Positions 10,124 to 20,712 of a stretch of DNA of 47,500 nucleotides are shown here, piece by piece. The notes beneath the pieces are model-generated. The model searched no databases. It was given only the letters and a program-made list of their open reading frames with translations, and was not told where the DNA came from. Each line of letters starts with the position of its first letter. Positions within the stretch are counted from its first letter, which is position 1. The stretch comes from Symbiodinium natans (taxonomy: Eukaryota > Sar > Dinophyceae > Suessiales > Symbiodiniaceae). The stretch spans positions 337,501 through 385,000 of the forward strand of contig CAJNDS010002508.1 in the NCBI GenBank assembly GCA_905221605.1, given 5' to 3'. The position numbers and the translations under genes are program-made.

Positions 10124-11544
10124 AACTACTTTTGTAGGAGTCTCCAAAGTTGCTCAAAGGGTGGAAGTTAGAGCGATGGTTTGAGAGCGAGGGGACCCGG
10201 AAACTATGAAGACCCTAAACCTCAAAAACCATAAAGGCCCAAACGCCTCAGCGGCTGCGGGAGCAGCGTTGGCAGTGGGCTTACCTGGAACTTGAAGCTA
10301 GCTTTTCGGGGGCTTTAGTGGCTTTGGGGGTTTGAAAAGCTGGGGGGCCTTAGAGATCTTAAGGAGTCTTAGAAGTCTTACAGGTCTTAGGGTTTTGGGG
10401 TTTGGGGCTTAGGGTTTAGGGTGGGGTTTGGGCCTCAGAGGTCTAGGTGTCTCAGAATTACTTTTTTGGGGGGTGGGGGTGTTGCTATTGTTCTCCTACG
10501 CAAGAAGCAGACCCTGAGACCGTCTTAAGGTCTTGGGGTTGTGGGTGCCCAGCATGGGTTTCGGGTTCAGGGTTTGAGGTCTCGGGTCTTGGGATGATTG
10601 TCCTACACTGGGCAGTAAGCTGTAGTTAGTAAGTTGTACTTGCGGCTTAGGGTTTAGGGTTTACGGTTTTCGGGTAGCCTGTAAGCACCCCCAAATCCGG
10701 GATTGCAGCGGCCACGTTTAGGAGGGTGTTGAGGAATTCGGGTGCAGCTCCACGTTGGCCGGTGGATTCCTACATCCCCCCCCCCCCTCACGCCCCCGCA
10801 AGCCCTCAATTACCCCGGTTGTTCCATCATGATGAAAACCCTCTGCCTCCCGGGCCCCTACCTACCCTTTTCTAGCGGAGACTCCCCAAGCTATCAGAGC
10901 CCACCCGTACCCACACCTTCATTCAGGAACCTTTCTTAGCAAAGCCCTGTCACTCTAGATCCGAAAACCTACTAGTAGAGCCTAAACCCTAAACCCTGAA
11001 CCCTGAAACACTGAAGCCTCCACCCTAAACCCAAACCCCAAGACTCATCCCAGGGCCGTGGCGATTCGAACCAGGTGTTCGCTTATCAGCAAACAACTTT
11101 CGCTTGGCTTTGTTGCTCCCCTTAGTGGCTTCCAAGCTCTGGGGCTTGTGGAGGCTGAGGCTTTTTGGTTGATGGCAGGGGGTTCGGGTGGCTTGGGGTT
11201 TCATACCTGGGAAGATCCAGGGCCTCGGGTTCAGGACCTCAAAACACTAAGCCACCTAGCCGTCTTCTGGATATGGGGCTTATAGATTTAGGTTTTAGGG
11301 TTACTCCGGGTCCCCACCGGGTTTTTGTAGGGCTCTGGGTTTGGGGTCCCCGCCCGCAGGGGGAGCCGAAAAGCCTGTTCCATGAGAGGTATGGGGTCTC
11401 ACGGTGTGACAGGCCCGGTGAGCGGTTAGGTGAGCGGTTAGGTCCGAGAGTCGCCAAGAAACCGGCCAAAAGCACCTGGCGAACACCATCTAAACGCTAA
11501 ACCCTAAACCCTAAACCCTAAACCCTAAACCCTAAACCCTCACA

Positions 11545-11695
11545 AAGACATCCAAAATCAGCTGGGGACCACCACAAGATATCCACGCGTGTCGCTTGCC
11601 TCATAACTTCCCGACAAAGCTTCCATGCGAACTGGTGATGCCTACCAGGATGTCTGAGAAAACTCCCCTCCAGCATTCCATTTGGTAAACCCTAC
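11545..11695 (-). CDS. Exon-like island, long open frame
   Basis: Minus frame GMLEGSFLRHPGRHHQFAWK then LCREVMRQATRVDILWWSPA, open for about 150 bases with good composition. C-array left, G-array right. Family not recognised. Confidence 0.5.
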
Positions 11696-12242
11696 AAATG
11701 ACCCTAGTCAGCACCAAAATCCTGAGGCCTTCGGTTTAGGGTTTAGGGTTTCGAGTTTAGGGTTTAGGGTTTAGGGCTTAGGGTTTAGGGTTTAGGGTTT
11801 AGGGTTAGGGGTTTTTTTGGGGAGTCTGAGCTTCGGACCATGGCCGCTAACTTTGCTAACGGCGGAGGCCAGCGGGTTCTACAGCCAGTGCACGATTTCC
11901 CCTCTTACTGCCGTGAAGCGGGCTTCTTAAAAGGGGGCGCTGGCGCTGGTGGATTTTCCGAGTTGCGAAGAGGCTTTTGTAACAGCGAGGATGAAACGCC
12001 GAAGCATATCCGAAAAGATCTAAGGAGCATGGCTTACTTCGCGAATGCGCCCCTGGCACAAGCATTGCAAGACCCACTGGGATGAAGATGATGGCCCCCA
12101 TGGTGCAAATACGCATGCCGCATGAGCTCAAGACAAAAAGCTGCGACAGTTCAGGCGCGACAGCTTTCTCAGGTTCTCAGGGCTTAGGGTCGGATATCTA
12201 GTAACCCTAAACCCTAAACCCTAAACCCTAAACCCTGAAGAG

Positions 12243-12345
12243 GCCTCAAGAATCGCAGCCCTGCGCTGGAGAGATGTGGGGTTCAGGCGGCTGAGGGCCT
12301 GAGGAGCTACACGAACATCCCCGCGCCTGGGCCCCTTCTGCCCTA
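12243..12345 (-). CDS. Exon-like island
   Basis: Minus frame VAPQALSRLNPTSLQRRAAI then LEASSG. C-array left, G-array right. A plus-strand frame is open for part of it. Confidence 0.48.
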
Positions 12346-12356
12346 AACAGACCTTG

Positions 12357-12484
12357 GGTTTAGGGTTTAGGGTTTAGGGTTTAGGGTTTAGGGTTTAGGG
12401 TTTAGGGTTTAGGGTTTAGGGTTTAGGGTTTAGGGTTTAGGGTTTAGGGTTTAGGGTTTAGGGTTTAGGGTTTAGGGTTTAGGG
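12357..12484 (+). repeat. Perfect TTTAGGG array
   Basis: Eighteen uninterrupted heptamers, directly right of the exon-like island 12,243-12,345. Confidence 0.98.
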
Positions 12485-12682
12485 ACAGAGCCTGCACCCT
12501 GAACCGACCCCAAGGACCTTGCAGTTCGGTCATGTTTTAGAGGGCATAGGGTTTGGGGTGAGTGTGTTTTTGCTAGGCCTGGGACCATGGGTCTTCTTTT
12601 GGAGGCTCTGGGTTACCTGTCTGCTTGGCTAAGGCTAAACCCTAAACCCTAAACCCTAACCCCTAAACCCTAAACCCGAAAC

Positions 12683-12745
12683 CGTTGAAATGGGATGATG
12701 GCCGACGACATTTAAACCGTCACGAGGCCTTCTGACTGTCAGCCG
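12683..12745 (-). CDS. Exon-like island
   Basis: Minus frame VPQRLTVRRPRDGLNVVGHH. Short, CCCTAAA array on the left. Weak on its own. Confidence 0.32.
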
Positions 12746-12837
12746 CTGTGGGACCCCAAGCCCTACACCCGTAAACCTTAACCCCAGAAACCCTATAAAC
12801 CCTCCAAACCCCAAAAATCCCGTGTAAGACCCTCTAA

Positions 12838-12984
12838 CCTTCTAACCCCTCTAAACAAACCCTCTAAACTCTAAACCCTCTAAACCCTCTAAACCCTCTG
12901 AACCCTCTAAACCCTCTAAACCCTCTAAACCCTCTAAACCTCTAAACCCTCTAAACCCTCTAAACCCTCTAACCCTAAACCCTG
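12838..12984 (-). repeat. CCCTCTAAA nonamer array
   Basis: A 9-bp derivative of the heptamer with CT inserted, repeated about 15 times. Confidence 0.93.
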
Positions 12985-13145
12985 CACCCTCAGCTCGAAA
13001 AAAAGAGTGCCCAGTTCAAAAACAACGCGAAGCACCCATGACTTGTCCCCTGGTTCTGAGAGGGCATGGGGGCATTGAGGTAAAGGGTATATGTAGGGGG
13101 ATATAGAGGGTTTAGGGTTGAGGGTTTAGGGTTTAGGGTTTCTGC

Positions 13146-13295
13146 TAGGAACCAGCAAGTTGTTTCTTGTAGCGACGCTGTGTCCCAGGAGGGAATGCGG
13201 CAATCGCGGGGCTCTGACAAATCATCGGACGCTTCAAACAGGAGAAGGACTTTGTCCAGCTCCTCCCAAAAGGAACGTGTGTGGGGGTTCTGGCC
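13146..13295 (-). CDS. Exon-like island, acidic helical peptide
   Basis: Minus frame SFWEELDKVLLLFEASDDLS then EPRDCRIPSWDTASLQETTC, one of the most convincing coding stretches in the window. The plus strand is also open. Arrays on both sides are G-type, an exception to the rule. Confidence 0.5.
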
Positions 13296-13369
13296 TAAGG
13301 GGGTTCGGCTTAGCGTTTAGGGTTTGGGGTTTAGAGGGGTTTAGGGTTTAGGGTTTAGGGTTATGGGTA

Positions 13370-13535
13370 CCATATCTTGGTAGCGCAGTAAGCATATTCC
13401 AATACAGGCACCGTACAGTTTTTGGAGTTGGCTACTTTATAAGGGAACCCAGAACAAAAGAATGGATAAAGGGTACCAAGGCGCAGTTAGTATAAAGGAA
13501 TCCGAGGGTCTATACTTGGGGTCCCTTAATGTCGC
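13370..13535. repeat. TATA-rich dispersed element, diverged copy
   Basis: Contains TTTATAAGGGAACCCAGAAC and later TATACTTGGGGTCCCTT, words shared with the elements near 3.0, 6.5 and 31.2 kb. Ends are not defined. Confidence 0.45.
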
Positions 13536-13544
13536 AAACCCCCA

Positions 13545-13625
13545 AATAAACAGGCTTTCAAGCACGGCGGTGGGGCCGACCAACTCTACAATAATTGTTC
13601 CACTGAGGTGAGATACATTTACGGG
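13545..13625 (-). CDS. Exon-like island
   Basis: Minus frame HLSGTIIVELVGPTAVLESL with a CACCTCAG|T acceptor-like site. Function unknown. Confidence 0.38.
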
Positions 13626-13829
13626 TTTAGGGGTTTAAGCTTTGGGGGTCAAGGGTTGGGGTTGAAGGGGTTTAGGCTTGAGGCTTTCGGCTTAAGGGCG
13701 TGAAGTTTGGGGTTTAGCTCGCGCTGACAACTTCTAGGAGCATAGGGGGCATGTCATTTCTGGCACCGCGACTTTGAGGGTTTATGCTTCAGGGTGGTTT
13801 TCGTGTGTTGCGTCCCGCACCTACACAAT

Positions 13830-13985
13830 GCCTGGGATGCACAGGCGATCTTTCAACAAACAGGCACCACACGAATAAACTCCTTTCAGGTGCTTGAAAG
13901 ATGCTCTCGTAGAAGGACCGTTGTAAAAGGACAACGCGAAGTACAGGGTCACTGTCGTGGGTCTGTCTTCGGCCTTTTGGCATAC
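13830..13985 (-). CDS. Exon-like island
   Basis: Two minus frames are open. The better one reads TLYFALSFYNGPSTRASFKH then LKGVYSCGACLLKDRLCIPG. Strand is supported by the neighbours, frame is uncertain. Confidence 0.35.
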
Positions 13986-14179
13986 AACTTTTGCTTCGGT
14001 AGTTGTATGTAAGCCGCCTAGGCCCTAAAACCCCGAACTGCCTAGGAAAAGACTTCAAAGCCCCTAAAGGTACCTTGAACAGCTCATAAACCCCAAAACC
14101 AGTTCTACAAATTACCAAGCCCTGAACCCTCACGAAACCCTACACCCCAAACCCTAAACCCTAAACCCTAAACCCCCCC

Positions 14180-14278
14180 GTGCCTCCTTCGATTCATTGT
14201 GGAGTGCTTCCAGCATGGTCTGCAGGAGCTGCGCGCCAGTGACCGAAGAAGAAGCTTCACCCGGAAAACCTTTCGTGG
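14180..14278 (-). CDS. Exon-like island
   Basis: Minus frame VTGAQLLQTMLEALHNESKE preceded by KGFPGEASSS. Flanks are a short CCCTAAA block and a long TTTAGGG/TTTCGGG array. Confidence 0.5.
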
Positions 14279-14285
14279 CGGCTCA

Positions 14286-14470
14286 CGGTTTAGGGTTTTA
14301 GGGTTTTAGGGTTTAGGGTTTAGGGTTTAGGGTTTAGGGTTTAGGGTTTTCGGGTTTCGGGTTTAGGGTTTAGGGTTTAGGGTTTAGGGTTTAGGGTTTA
14401 GGGTTTCGGGTTTCGGGTTTCGGGTTTCGGGTTTCGGGTTTCGGGTTTAGGGTTTAGGGTTTAGGGTGTA
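14286..14470 (+). repeat. TTTAGGG array with TTTCGGG block
   Basis: TTTAGGG units enclose a homogeneous TTTCGGG run (14,403-14,448). Confidence 0.96.
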
Positions 14471-14649
14471 CGGTTTAGGGTGTTTCGGGGTTTGTTTGGG
14501 TCTTGGCGAGGTTTGGGGCTTAGGGGCTAGGGTGCAGGGCTTGGGGTTCAAAAGAAGTTGCTGGAGAGCTTGGGAGACCAGGTTGCCTTAGGACTTCCAC
14601 CCTCAACCCAAATAGAACCCCCAAACCCTGGACCCTGCACCACTGCCCT

Positions 14650-14825
14650 AAACCCTAAGGTCCCCAAACCCTAAACCCTAAGGTCCCCAAACCCTAAACC
14701 CTAAACCCTAAACCCTAAACCCTAAACCCTAAACCCTAAACCCTAAACCCTAAACCCTAAACCCTAAACCCTAAACCCTAAACCCTAAACCCTAAACCCT
14801 AAACCCAAACCCTAAACCCTGAACC
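14650..14825 (-). repeat. Long CCCTAAA array
   Basis: About 22 units, left of the exon-like island 14,832-14,942. It includes a duplicated AAGGTCCCCAAACCCTAAAC at its start. Confidence 0.97.
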
Positions 14826-14831
14826 CTGAAC

Positions 14832-14942
14832 CCACCGTTCCCCCAGCGCCAAGAAGCTCTCCAAAAAGTGAGCGGCGGCCATTTGACCCCAGTACCCTGG
14901 CCACAAGTGCTCCTCGCAAGCGCCGAAAGGCAGCGCGCGACG
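14832..14942 (-). CDS. Exon-like island
   Basis: Minus frame RRALPFGACEEHLWPGYWGQ then MAAAHFLESFLALGERW. A donor-like GGAACG|GTGGGTT closes it. CCCTAAA array (14,650-14,825) on the left. Confidence 0.5.
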
Positions 14943-15354
14943 TTCTTTGCACGGTTGTTTCGGTTGTCTTGGCCCTTGTAAGACTTCCAGGTTTTTAGGG
15001 AGCCTTCTGGGGGCCTAGGAGTGCAAGGGAGGATCACGGGGCACAAGTAGAGATTTCGAGCTTGCACACCTTCTGCTGGAGCCCTCCCCGATCTTGTTTT
15101 CCTCTAGCCCCGGGCTTGAAGAATCCGCTCCCAAACCTGGAGCCCTGCCTGAAACCGACGCCCTAAACCCTTAAGCCCTTAAGTCCCCCCCATTCTCCAA
15201 CTCAGGGGGTGTGTTGGGGTTCAGGCTTTAGGGCGTAGGGTTGTGGGGGTTCAGGCGTCATTTGCTTGGGGGGAGCAACGACTCCCTAAACACTAAACAC
15301 TAAACACTAAACCCTAAACCCTAAACCCTAAACCCTAAACCCTAAACCCCCACG

Positions 15355-15430
15355 CAGCACCGAGAGGTCTCCCGCACGCCACCCCAGGTGGTCAATGGGC
15401 TCATGGCGAAAATGGAGGGGTGGAGCCTGG
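15355..15430 (-). CDS. Exon-like island
   Basis: Minus frame LHFRHEPIDHLGWRAGDLSV. C-array left, G-array right. Function unknown. Confidence 0.42.
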
Positions 15431-15589
15431 TTCTGGGTTTAGGGTTTCGGGATTCGGGTTTCGGGTGTAGGTTTAGCGTTTAGGGTTTAGGGTTTAGGGT
15501 TTATTGTTTAGGGTTTAGGCTCTAGGGTTTAGGGTTTAGGGTTTGGGCAGCTGCCAGAATTGGGTTTAAGGTTTAGGGTCTTTGTTACA

Positions 15590-15725
15590 TATGGAAGGCT
15601 GCTGGCGTTCTCGTATGGCGCCTTCGTACGGGATCACTGGTTGGGATCCTGGGCGAGGCTAAGACGTAAGACTGCGCCAGAAGAACGCAACCACGTGCCC
15701 GTTGAAACAGTACCACCTCGCCCCC
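15590..15725 (-). CDS. Possible exon
   Basis: Minus frame EVVLFQRARGCVLLAQSYVL, open for about 135 bases. By the array rule this island would be an intron interior, so it is uncertain. Confidence 0.3.
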
Positions 15726-16314
15726 TAAACCCTAAACCTCAAACCCCAAACCCCAAACCCTAAACTCTAAGCCCCAAACCAGATTCAGTCCGCATGAAAG
15801 GGGCAAGCTCAATCTCGTTTTAGCTTTGTGTCGGGCGTACAAGAAAGAGCCTGGCATCATCCCTCTGACCCAGAGCCCTCCTTCCCAGAATGCTGACGTG
15901 TGTCTCAGCCAAGAAAGCGCGAAAAGAAGGAAGGAAGGAAGGTCCCAAAAGGACCGAGACCCCCCCGACACACCCTCCAAACCCCCTAAAGCCTAAACTC
16001 TAAACCCTAAACCCAAGCGGCTCGAATAGTTTCAGGGTTCAGGGAAAAGGGCCCCGAAGGCCTTAAGGACCAAGAATCCCCCCCAGACAGGTTCCAAAAA
16101 AAAGCACAGGCAGGCCTCAAAGGGTTTTTTCGGGCTCAGGGTTTGGCTTAGGGTTTAGGGTTAGCAGGTCCCAGAAGGTTCCACAAAAACCCGATGAGAG
16201 GCAGCCGAAACCTTGGAACTGAAAACAAGAGTGTCCCTATGCTCGTCTTTTGGGCGCTGAGAAAACAAGAGCGCAACCTTACACCCTAAACCCTAAGCCC
16301 TCAACCCTAAACCA

Positions 16315-16450
16315 AAGGGGGCCGAGCGACACGCCCCAGGGGGGCGACGCGAATGGCCCAAAGGCCCGCGACTGGGGCGTGGATGGGTCTGAGTGGACCC
16401 GATTGGCAGCGTTTTGGTAGCTGCGTTTCCTGAGCACTTGCACCCGTTCA
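16315..16450 (-). CDS. Exon-like island
   Basis: Minus frame VLRKRSYQNAANRVHSDPST then PQSRAFGPFASPPWG. A second minus frame is also open. Function unknown. Confidence 0.4.
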
Positions 16451-17269
16451 GGGTTTCGGGTTTCGGGTTTAGGGTTTCGGGCGTAGGGTTCAGGGTGTAG
16501 GGCCCTAGGCCTAGGGATTTCTTGTCAGGAATCTCAGGAAGACTCAGGACAAAGCTGAAGACCGCAGCCCTAAGCCTTAGAAACCCCGAGTCAGATTCCT
16601 TCCTAGGGGCTCTTGCGGGTTTCGAGTGTTCGAGTTGCCTGTTCACGTAGGGTTCAGAGGATTAAGGTTTGTGGCGTAGAGTGCCTAACCCTATTATAAA
16701 CCCCCCTGAACACTCAATCAACCCTAACCCTACACCCTGACCCTAGACCACCAACATCAACAGCCCATAAAGCGAGCTTGCATTTTTCATCGTACGCGCA
16801 TTCTTTGTAAGAATTCATAACTTGTAGATCACGTAAACCACATTGTTCAAAACCACATTTTACTCAAACACCAATGTGCTCAAAATGCTCAATTTGCTTA
16901 AAGTTTAAGCCTTAAACCTCCTTGCCAGCCCAGCCCAGGAGCCCAGCCCAGCCGCCAAGCCCAGCACCCCTACTAGAAATGCACCTTTTTCGCGTTCAGG
17001 GAGGACAAGCTAGCTCAAACCCCGGCAATCCACAATACCAGAGTGCTAGTTATTTGGTTGCGAGCTTTGGAGGGCCTGTGATGGGCCAACATGTTTTAAA
17101 TGTTTGCTGGAGGGGCAGCTGGATATGACTGCCCAAACGACCCCAAGAACTTTCTTGGGAGTGAGATGATGTGAGAAGCCTAGCTAGGCTCAGGGGTTTA
17201 ACAAAAGGTCTACGGGTTCGAGTCATTCAAGGGCCCAGGGTTTAGGGACCTTTATTTATAATGCTTACA

Positions 17270-17480
17270 AACCCCAATCCAAAACTCGCGATGATGTAAA
17301 AGTCTCCGGAGATGGACGTGGCTCTGTCCAAGCTTGAGGCCAACGGCCAGATGAAGGTATGAAAACACGGAGATAGTGTCGGCATCCCGACACAAAGGCT
17401 GGTTGGTTCTCAGCAACGGTACCGTCATGAGGACAGGCCACCCCATCTGCGCAACAGGTGCGACAGATGGCATTTCCACG
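17270..17480 (-). CDS. Possible exon in the array-free zone
   Basis: Minus frame AQMGWPVLMTVPLLRTNQPL then CRDADTISVFSYLHLAVGLK, open over 200 bases. Another minus frame (17,265-17,573) is also open. No family recognised. Confidence 0.35.
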
Positions 17481-17944
17481 GATCCGCTGCCTGCCAATCT
17501 GCAGCTTATCAGGCCAAAAGCGTGAAGAGTTGACTACGTAAAGAAACATTAAACTGCCAAAGCTATTTCGCAACTAGTATAGATCGATACAGCAACCATA
17601 TGGTAACTATTATGTAACGAACTACAGAGTAACTACATACCGCACTGCAACGACTAGACAAGTTTGACCTTCTTCGGCCAGTGAATGGCTTGCCGGCGCT
17701 TTCCGAAAACTTGAAATATGGGGACAGCTTCCATCACTGGCCTCGAAAAGCTTGCGTGCAGAGGGCGGCGCATGGGGCGGTGAACCGGCTGCTTTACACC
17801 ACAAGATTCACGCAAGAGGAGATCCCAAAGAGCGCAAGACCTGAACACAAGGAATGTCAATGGCTCGCTCTGCAAACTACAGGTGAAAAGCATGCTGCTG
17901 GCTTCGGGCCTGCTCCATGATGCGGTTTGTTCCTCGAGGGTTTC

Positions 17945-18196
17945 TCAGGGAGTAGAAGGTCTGCGTGCCGGAACTTGCGCTGTCGAGCATTTATGAATTG
18001 CATGTGCAATCCGTGCGTACAGCCAACAGCAGATGGAAAGGACAATCACAGAGACGAAGCCCAGGAACACCCCCAGATGTGCCAAACTCGGCACCCTCGA
18101 AACAGATCTCGATCTTCGAGCTGTGCGCCAAAAACTCGCATCGAAGGCCAACCCGCTTCGTTCGAGGCGCTGATTTGAGGGGTCTGTCCTCACCAC
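17945..18196 (-). CDS. Possible exon with a predicted transmembrane helix
   Basis: Minus frame of 83 residues containing LGVFLGFVSVIVLSICCWLY, a plausible membrane helix, followed by a basic stretch. Overlapping frames on both strands are open, so support is weak. Confidence 0.25.
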   Translation of the reverse strand: MVRTDPSNQRLERSGLAFDASFWRTARRSRSVSRVPSLAHLGVFLGFVSVIVLSICCWLYARIAHAIHKCSTAQVPARRPSTP

Positions 18197-18579
18197 CTTC
18201 CCTCACCCAAACCATCCTTCGCGATCGGCAAAGGCAGTTTGCGCACACGGGTTGCACACCTCCCAGGATAACGGTCACTTTCACCAAGCGAACCTTCCGT
18301 GTCTACTAATTAGAGACATGTAACGTGGCAGAATTTAACCGCTAGAGTAATGGCCACTTTCGGCCTGCAGCCTTTACGATAGAGATACGTAAACGTCAAT
18401 CGTCCCCTAGGCAAACGTAGACGTGGCAAAATGTGACAGAACTCATTCAACCGTCCCTGTAGATTTCGCTGGGTCCTTTAGTGAGCACCAGGACACAGCT
18501 TACGGATTAGGTGTTTCCAGTAGAAAGCTCGTTACTATGGTTCACTTGTAGATGCCAACAGCACCGCGCAAAAATGGTT

Positions 18580-19129
18580 TTAACTCTTGCTGGGTGCGAT
18601 GATTTCGACGCCCTCTCTAACCTCGTGGTTGAACAGAATGCTTTTGCCGTCGTTTTTACTCTGTGAGGTCAACCCCCTCACCATCGACCTTCAAGGCGAA
18701 ACTCTTGTCGGGAAGCATCGTGTAAAAGGTCGTTGTTTTTTGAAAGCACCAATCTTTGCTTCCAGTTATTGATGATGGCATTCCGGTCGGTCGTTGTCGC
18801 CTCCTTCCCCACGGCTTTCATCTGTGCGTTCATTGCCTTCAAACGCTTCAAGAATTCATCAACGATGTCAATGTCTGTCTGAATTTAGGTGAGGGGGTTG
18901 ATGGTATCCTTCTTGACGTTGTCCTTGTTCTCGACCTTGTTCTCGTCACTGTAGCCTGCCTCCGTCGCGGCGAACTTTTCGTCGCCCTTTGTTGCCGCAG
19001 GCTTTCGTCGCTCTTCTAGTCAAGTCCTCGTCCCTTGTCTCCAGCAGGTAGCAGAGGGAGAAGCAGGAGTGGATTTTCGCCAGCATCGCCCGTAATCTCG
19101 CCAATGTCTTTGGATGAATTCGGTGGCAT
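18580..19129 (-). pseudogene. Decayed coding sequence, unknown family
   Basis: Minus-strand fragments in changing frames: MPPNSSKDIGEITGDAGENP (start at 19,129), a Lys/Glu-rich stretch, VDEFLKRLKAMNAQMKAVGK, MLPDKSFALKVDGEGVDLTE and KNDGKSILFNHEVREGVEII, ending in a stop at 18,580. At least one in-frame stop and two or more frame changes interrupt it. No telomere arrays occur nearby and the GC content is lower than in the exon islands. It could be a host pseudogene, a transposon remnant or an endogenous viral copy. Family not recognised. Confidence 0.45.
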
Positions 19130-19184
19130 GGTGAAGAAGCAAGGATCAGGAAGCAACACGCCCTTATCACTACTACAAGTAGAG

Positions 19185-19440
19185 CTAAAGGCGCTTCAAC
19201 AAATGGATGCTGCTTCTTGCTGAATGTTCAGCAACAGTCCTCAATCCAGAAGCAATAAGCACGGCTACATCTATTTTCTTCTCAATACCTATTCCGTGAA
19301 ACTTCTTTGACTTAAGAATTTCCTGTACCATAGGAGCAAAAATTGGGACAATGCTCTAGCACTCCGTCGCATACTCAATGCGTTGCTTAATGTAGTAGTG
19401 CTGAAAATAGCATATGCCTTCGGAAGAATCACCCTTTATA
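19185..19440 (-). pseudogene. Decayed coding sequence upstream of the previous remnant
   Basis: The minus frame runs through one in-frame stop and then reads SIVPIFAPMVQEILKSKKFH, GIGIEKKIDVAVLIASGLRT and HSARSSIHLLKRL before a stop. About 55 bases separate its end from the next Met at 19,129, so these may be two adjacent genes of one compact source. Not recognised. Confidence 0.42.
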
Positions 19441-19482
19441 AAGGGTCAAATAGGAAATTCGGGTCAAATAGGAAATTGCGCT
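19429..19482. repeat. 16-bp palindrome plus 18-bp tandem duplication
   Basis: ACCCTTTATAAAGGGT (19,430-19,445) is a perfect palindrome. It runs directly into two copies of GGGTCAAATAGGAAATT-C/G. It lies just upstream of the decayed minus-strand coding sequence. Confidence 0.9.
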
Positions 19483-19652
19483 ATTATAAGCCGCATCGGG
19501 GTCTGCTCTAAACAGCATATGCCCAAACCCACATAGGGAGAAGGGATGTGCGCGCAAATGCAACGCCTGAACACGCATAGGGGCATGCTTCCTGCTACAA
19601 AGCAAATAAACGAACGAGGACATTACTCACGCTGCACAAGCAAGCTCAATAA

Positions 19653-19790
19653 ACCCTAAACCCTAAACCCTAAACCCTAAACCCTAAACCCTAAAACCCT
19701 AAAACCCTAAAACCCTAAAACCCTACACCCTAAACCCTAAAACCCTAAACCCTAAACCCTAAACCCTAAATCCTAAACCCTAAACCTTGC
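19653..19790 (-). repeat. CCCTAAA array with CCCTAAAA units
   Basis: Marks the return of arrays after the array-free zone and lies left of the exon-like island 19,813-19,874. Confidence 0.95.
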
Positions 19791-19812
19791 CCAAAACCTC
19801 ACAAAACAAAAA

Positions 19813-19874
19813 CCCCGTGCGCCGCGTCTCTTGTACATCTCCGGGATTGTCAGGCCTAGGAGATGCCTCAGCAC
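19813..19874 (-). CDS. Exon-like island downstream of the transferase exons
   Basis: Minus frame VLRHLLGLTIPEMYKRRGAR after acceptor AAGCAG|GTGC and before a CGG|GGTTTT donor region. It has clear protein composition and may be the C-terminal part of the transferase gene or of another gene. Flanked by CCCTAAA (left) and TTTAGGG (right). Confidence 0.5.
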
Positions 19875-19881
19875 CTGCTTT

Positions 19882-20112
19882 CTGGGGGTTTAGGGTCTAG
19901 GGTTTAGGATTTAGGGCTTAGAGTTTAGGGTTTAGGGTTTAGGGCTTAGGGTTTAGGGTCTAGGGTTCAGGGTTTAGGGTCTAGGGTCTAGGGTTTAGGG
20001 TTTAGGGTTTAGGGCTTAAGGGCTTAAGGGCTTAAGGGCTTAAGGGCTTAAGGGCTTAAGGGCTTAAGGGCTTAAGGGCTTAAGGTCGTAAGGGCTTAAG
20101 GGCTTAAGGGCA
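19882..20112 (+). repeat. TTTAGGG array passing into TTAAGGGC octamers
   Basis: After degenerate TTTAGGG units, the octamer TTAAGGGC repeats about 12 times (20,010-20,110). TTAA makes its core partly self-complementary. Confidence 0.95.
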
Positions 20113-20712
20113 TGGATGCCTGGGGGGGGTGGGGGAGTGCTTGTTAGGACTTTCACAAAAAGATAAGGGTTGTAGGGCTTTCTCAGGGCTTTGTCAGGGC
20201 TTTTGCTTGCTTTTTTGTTTCTTCCTATTTTGTGATGGGCTTGGGGGGGGGGGTTAGGGCCTGTAAGGTTTCGGGGTTTAGGGCTCAGGGATTTAGGCTT
20301 GTGGGCCCAAGGGGTTCAGGGTCTAGGGGTGAGTTTCGGTCTTCGGGGTCATGGTGGGTTGAGGAATGTTGGGGCTTTATGGGCTGGGGTTTAGGGGTTG
20401 TCCGCGCTGCTTGAGGCGAACCCGAGACCCCTAAACCAAATCCTATCTCCCAAACAGCTCAACCCAATAAAACTCTAAGCCCTCTAACCCTCTAAAACCA
20501 CCCTGAAACCCTGAAAGTGGCCATCGGTGACGGAAAGGCTTTTCTGAAAGTAAGCGATTGTCATGAGTTTAGGCCTAAACCCTAAAAGGAATGGGTTTCG
20601 GTGGTTTTGCCGCCTCGCACGGCGTCCCTAAACCCTAAACCCTAAACCCTAAACCCTAAACCCTAAACCCTAAACCCTAAACCCTAAACCTAAACCCTAA
20701 ACCCTAAACCCA

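Larger units (their letters stand above)
16680..18570. other. Array-free zone with overlapping weak ORFs
   Basis: Almost no telomere heptamers here. Composition is more balanced and AT-richer, especially 16,760-16,920. Several overlapping 60-115 codon frames are open on both strands at 17,250-18,310 and I cannot decide which are real, except for the two minus-strand candidates listed separately. At 18,300-18,570 I see nothing distinctive. Confidence 0.4.

Noticed and set aside
11840-12131. Gene at 11.84-12.13 kb on either strand
   Set aside because: Frames of 81 (plus) and 91 (minus) codons overlap, both look partly protein-like, and by array order this is an intron interior. Not decidable by eye.
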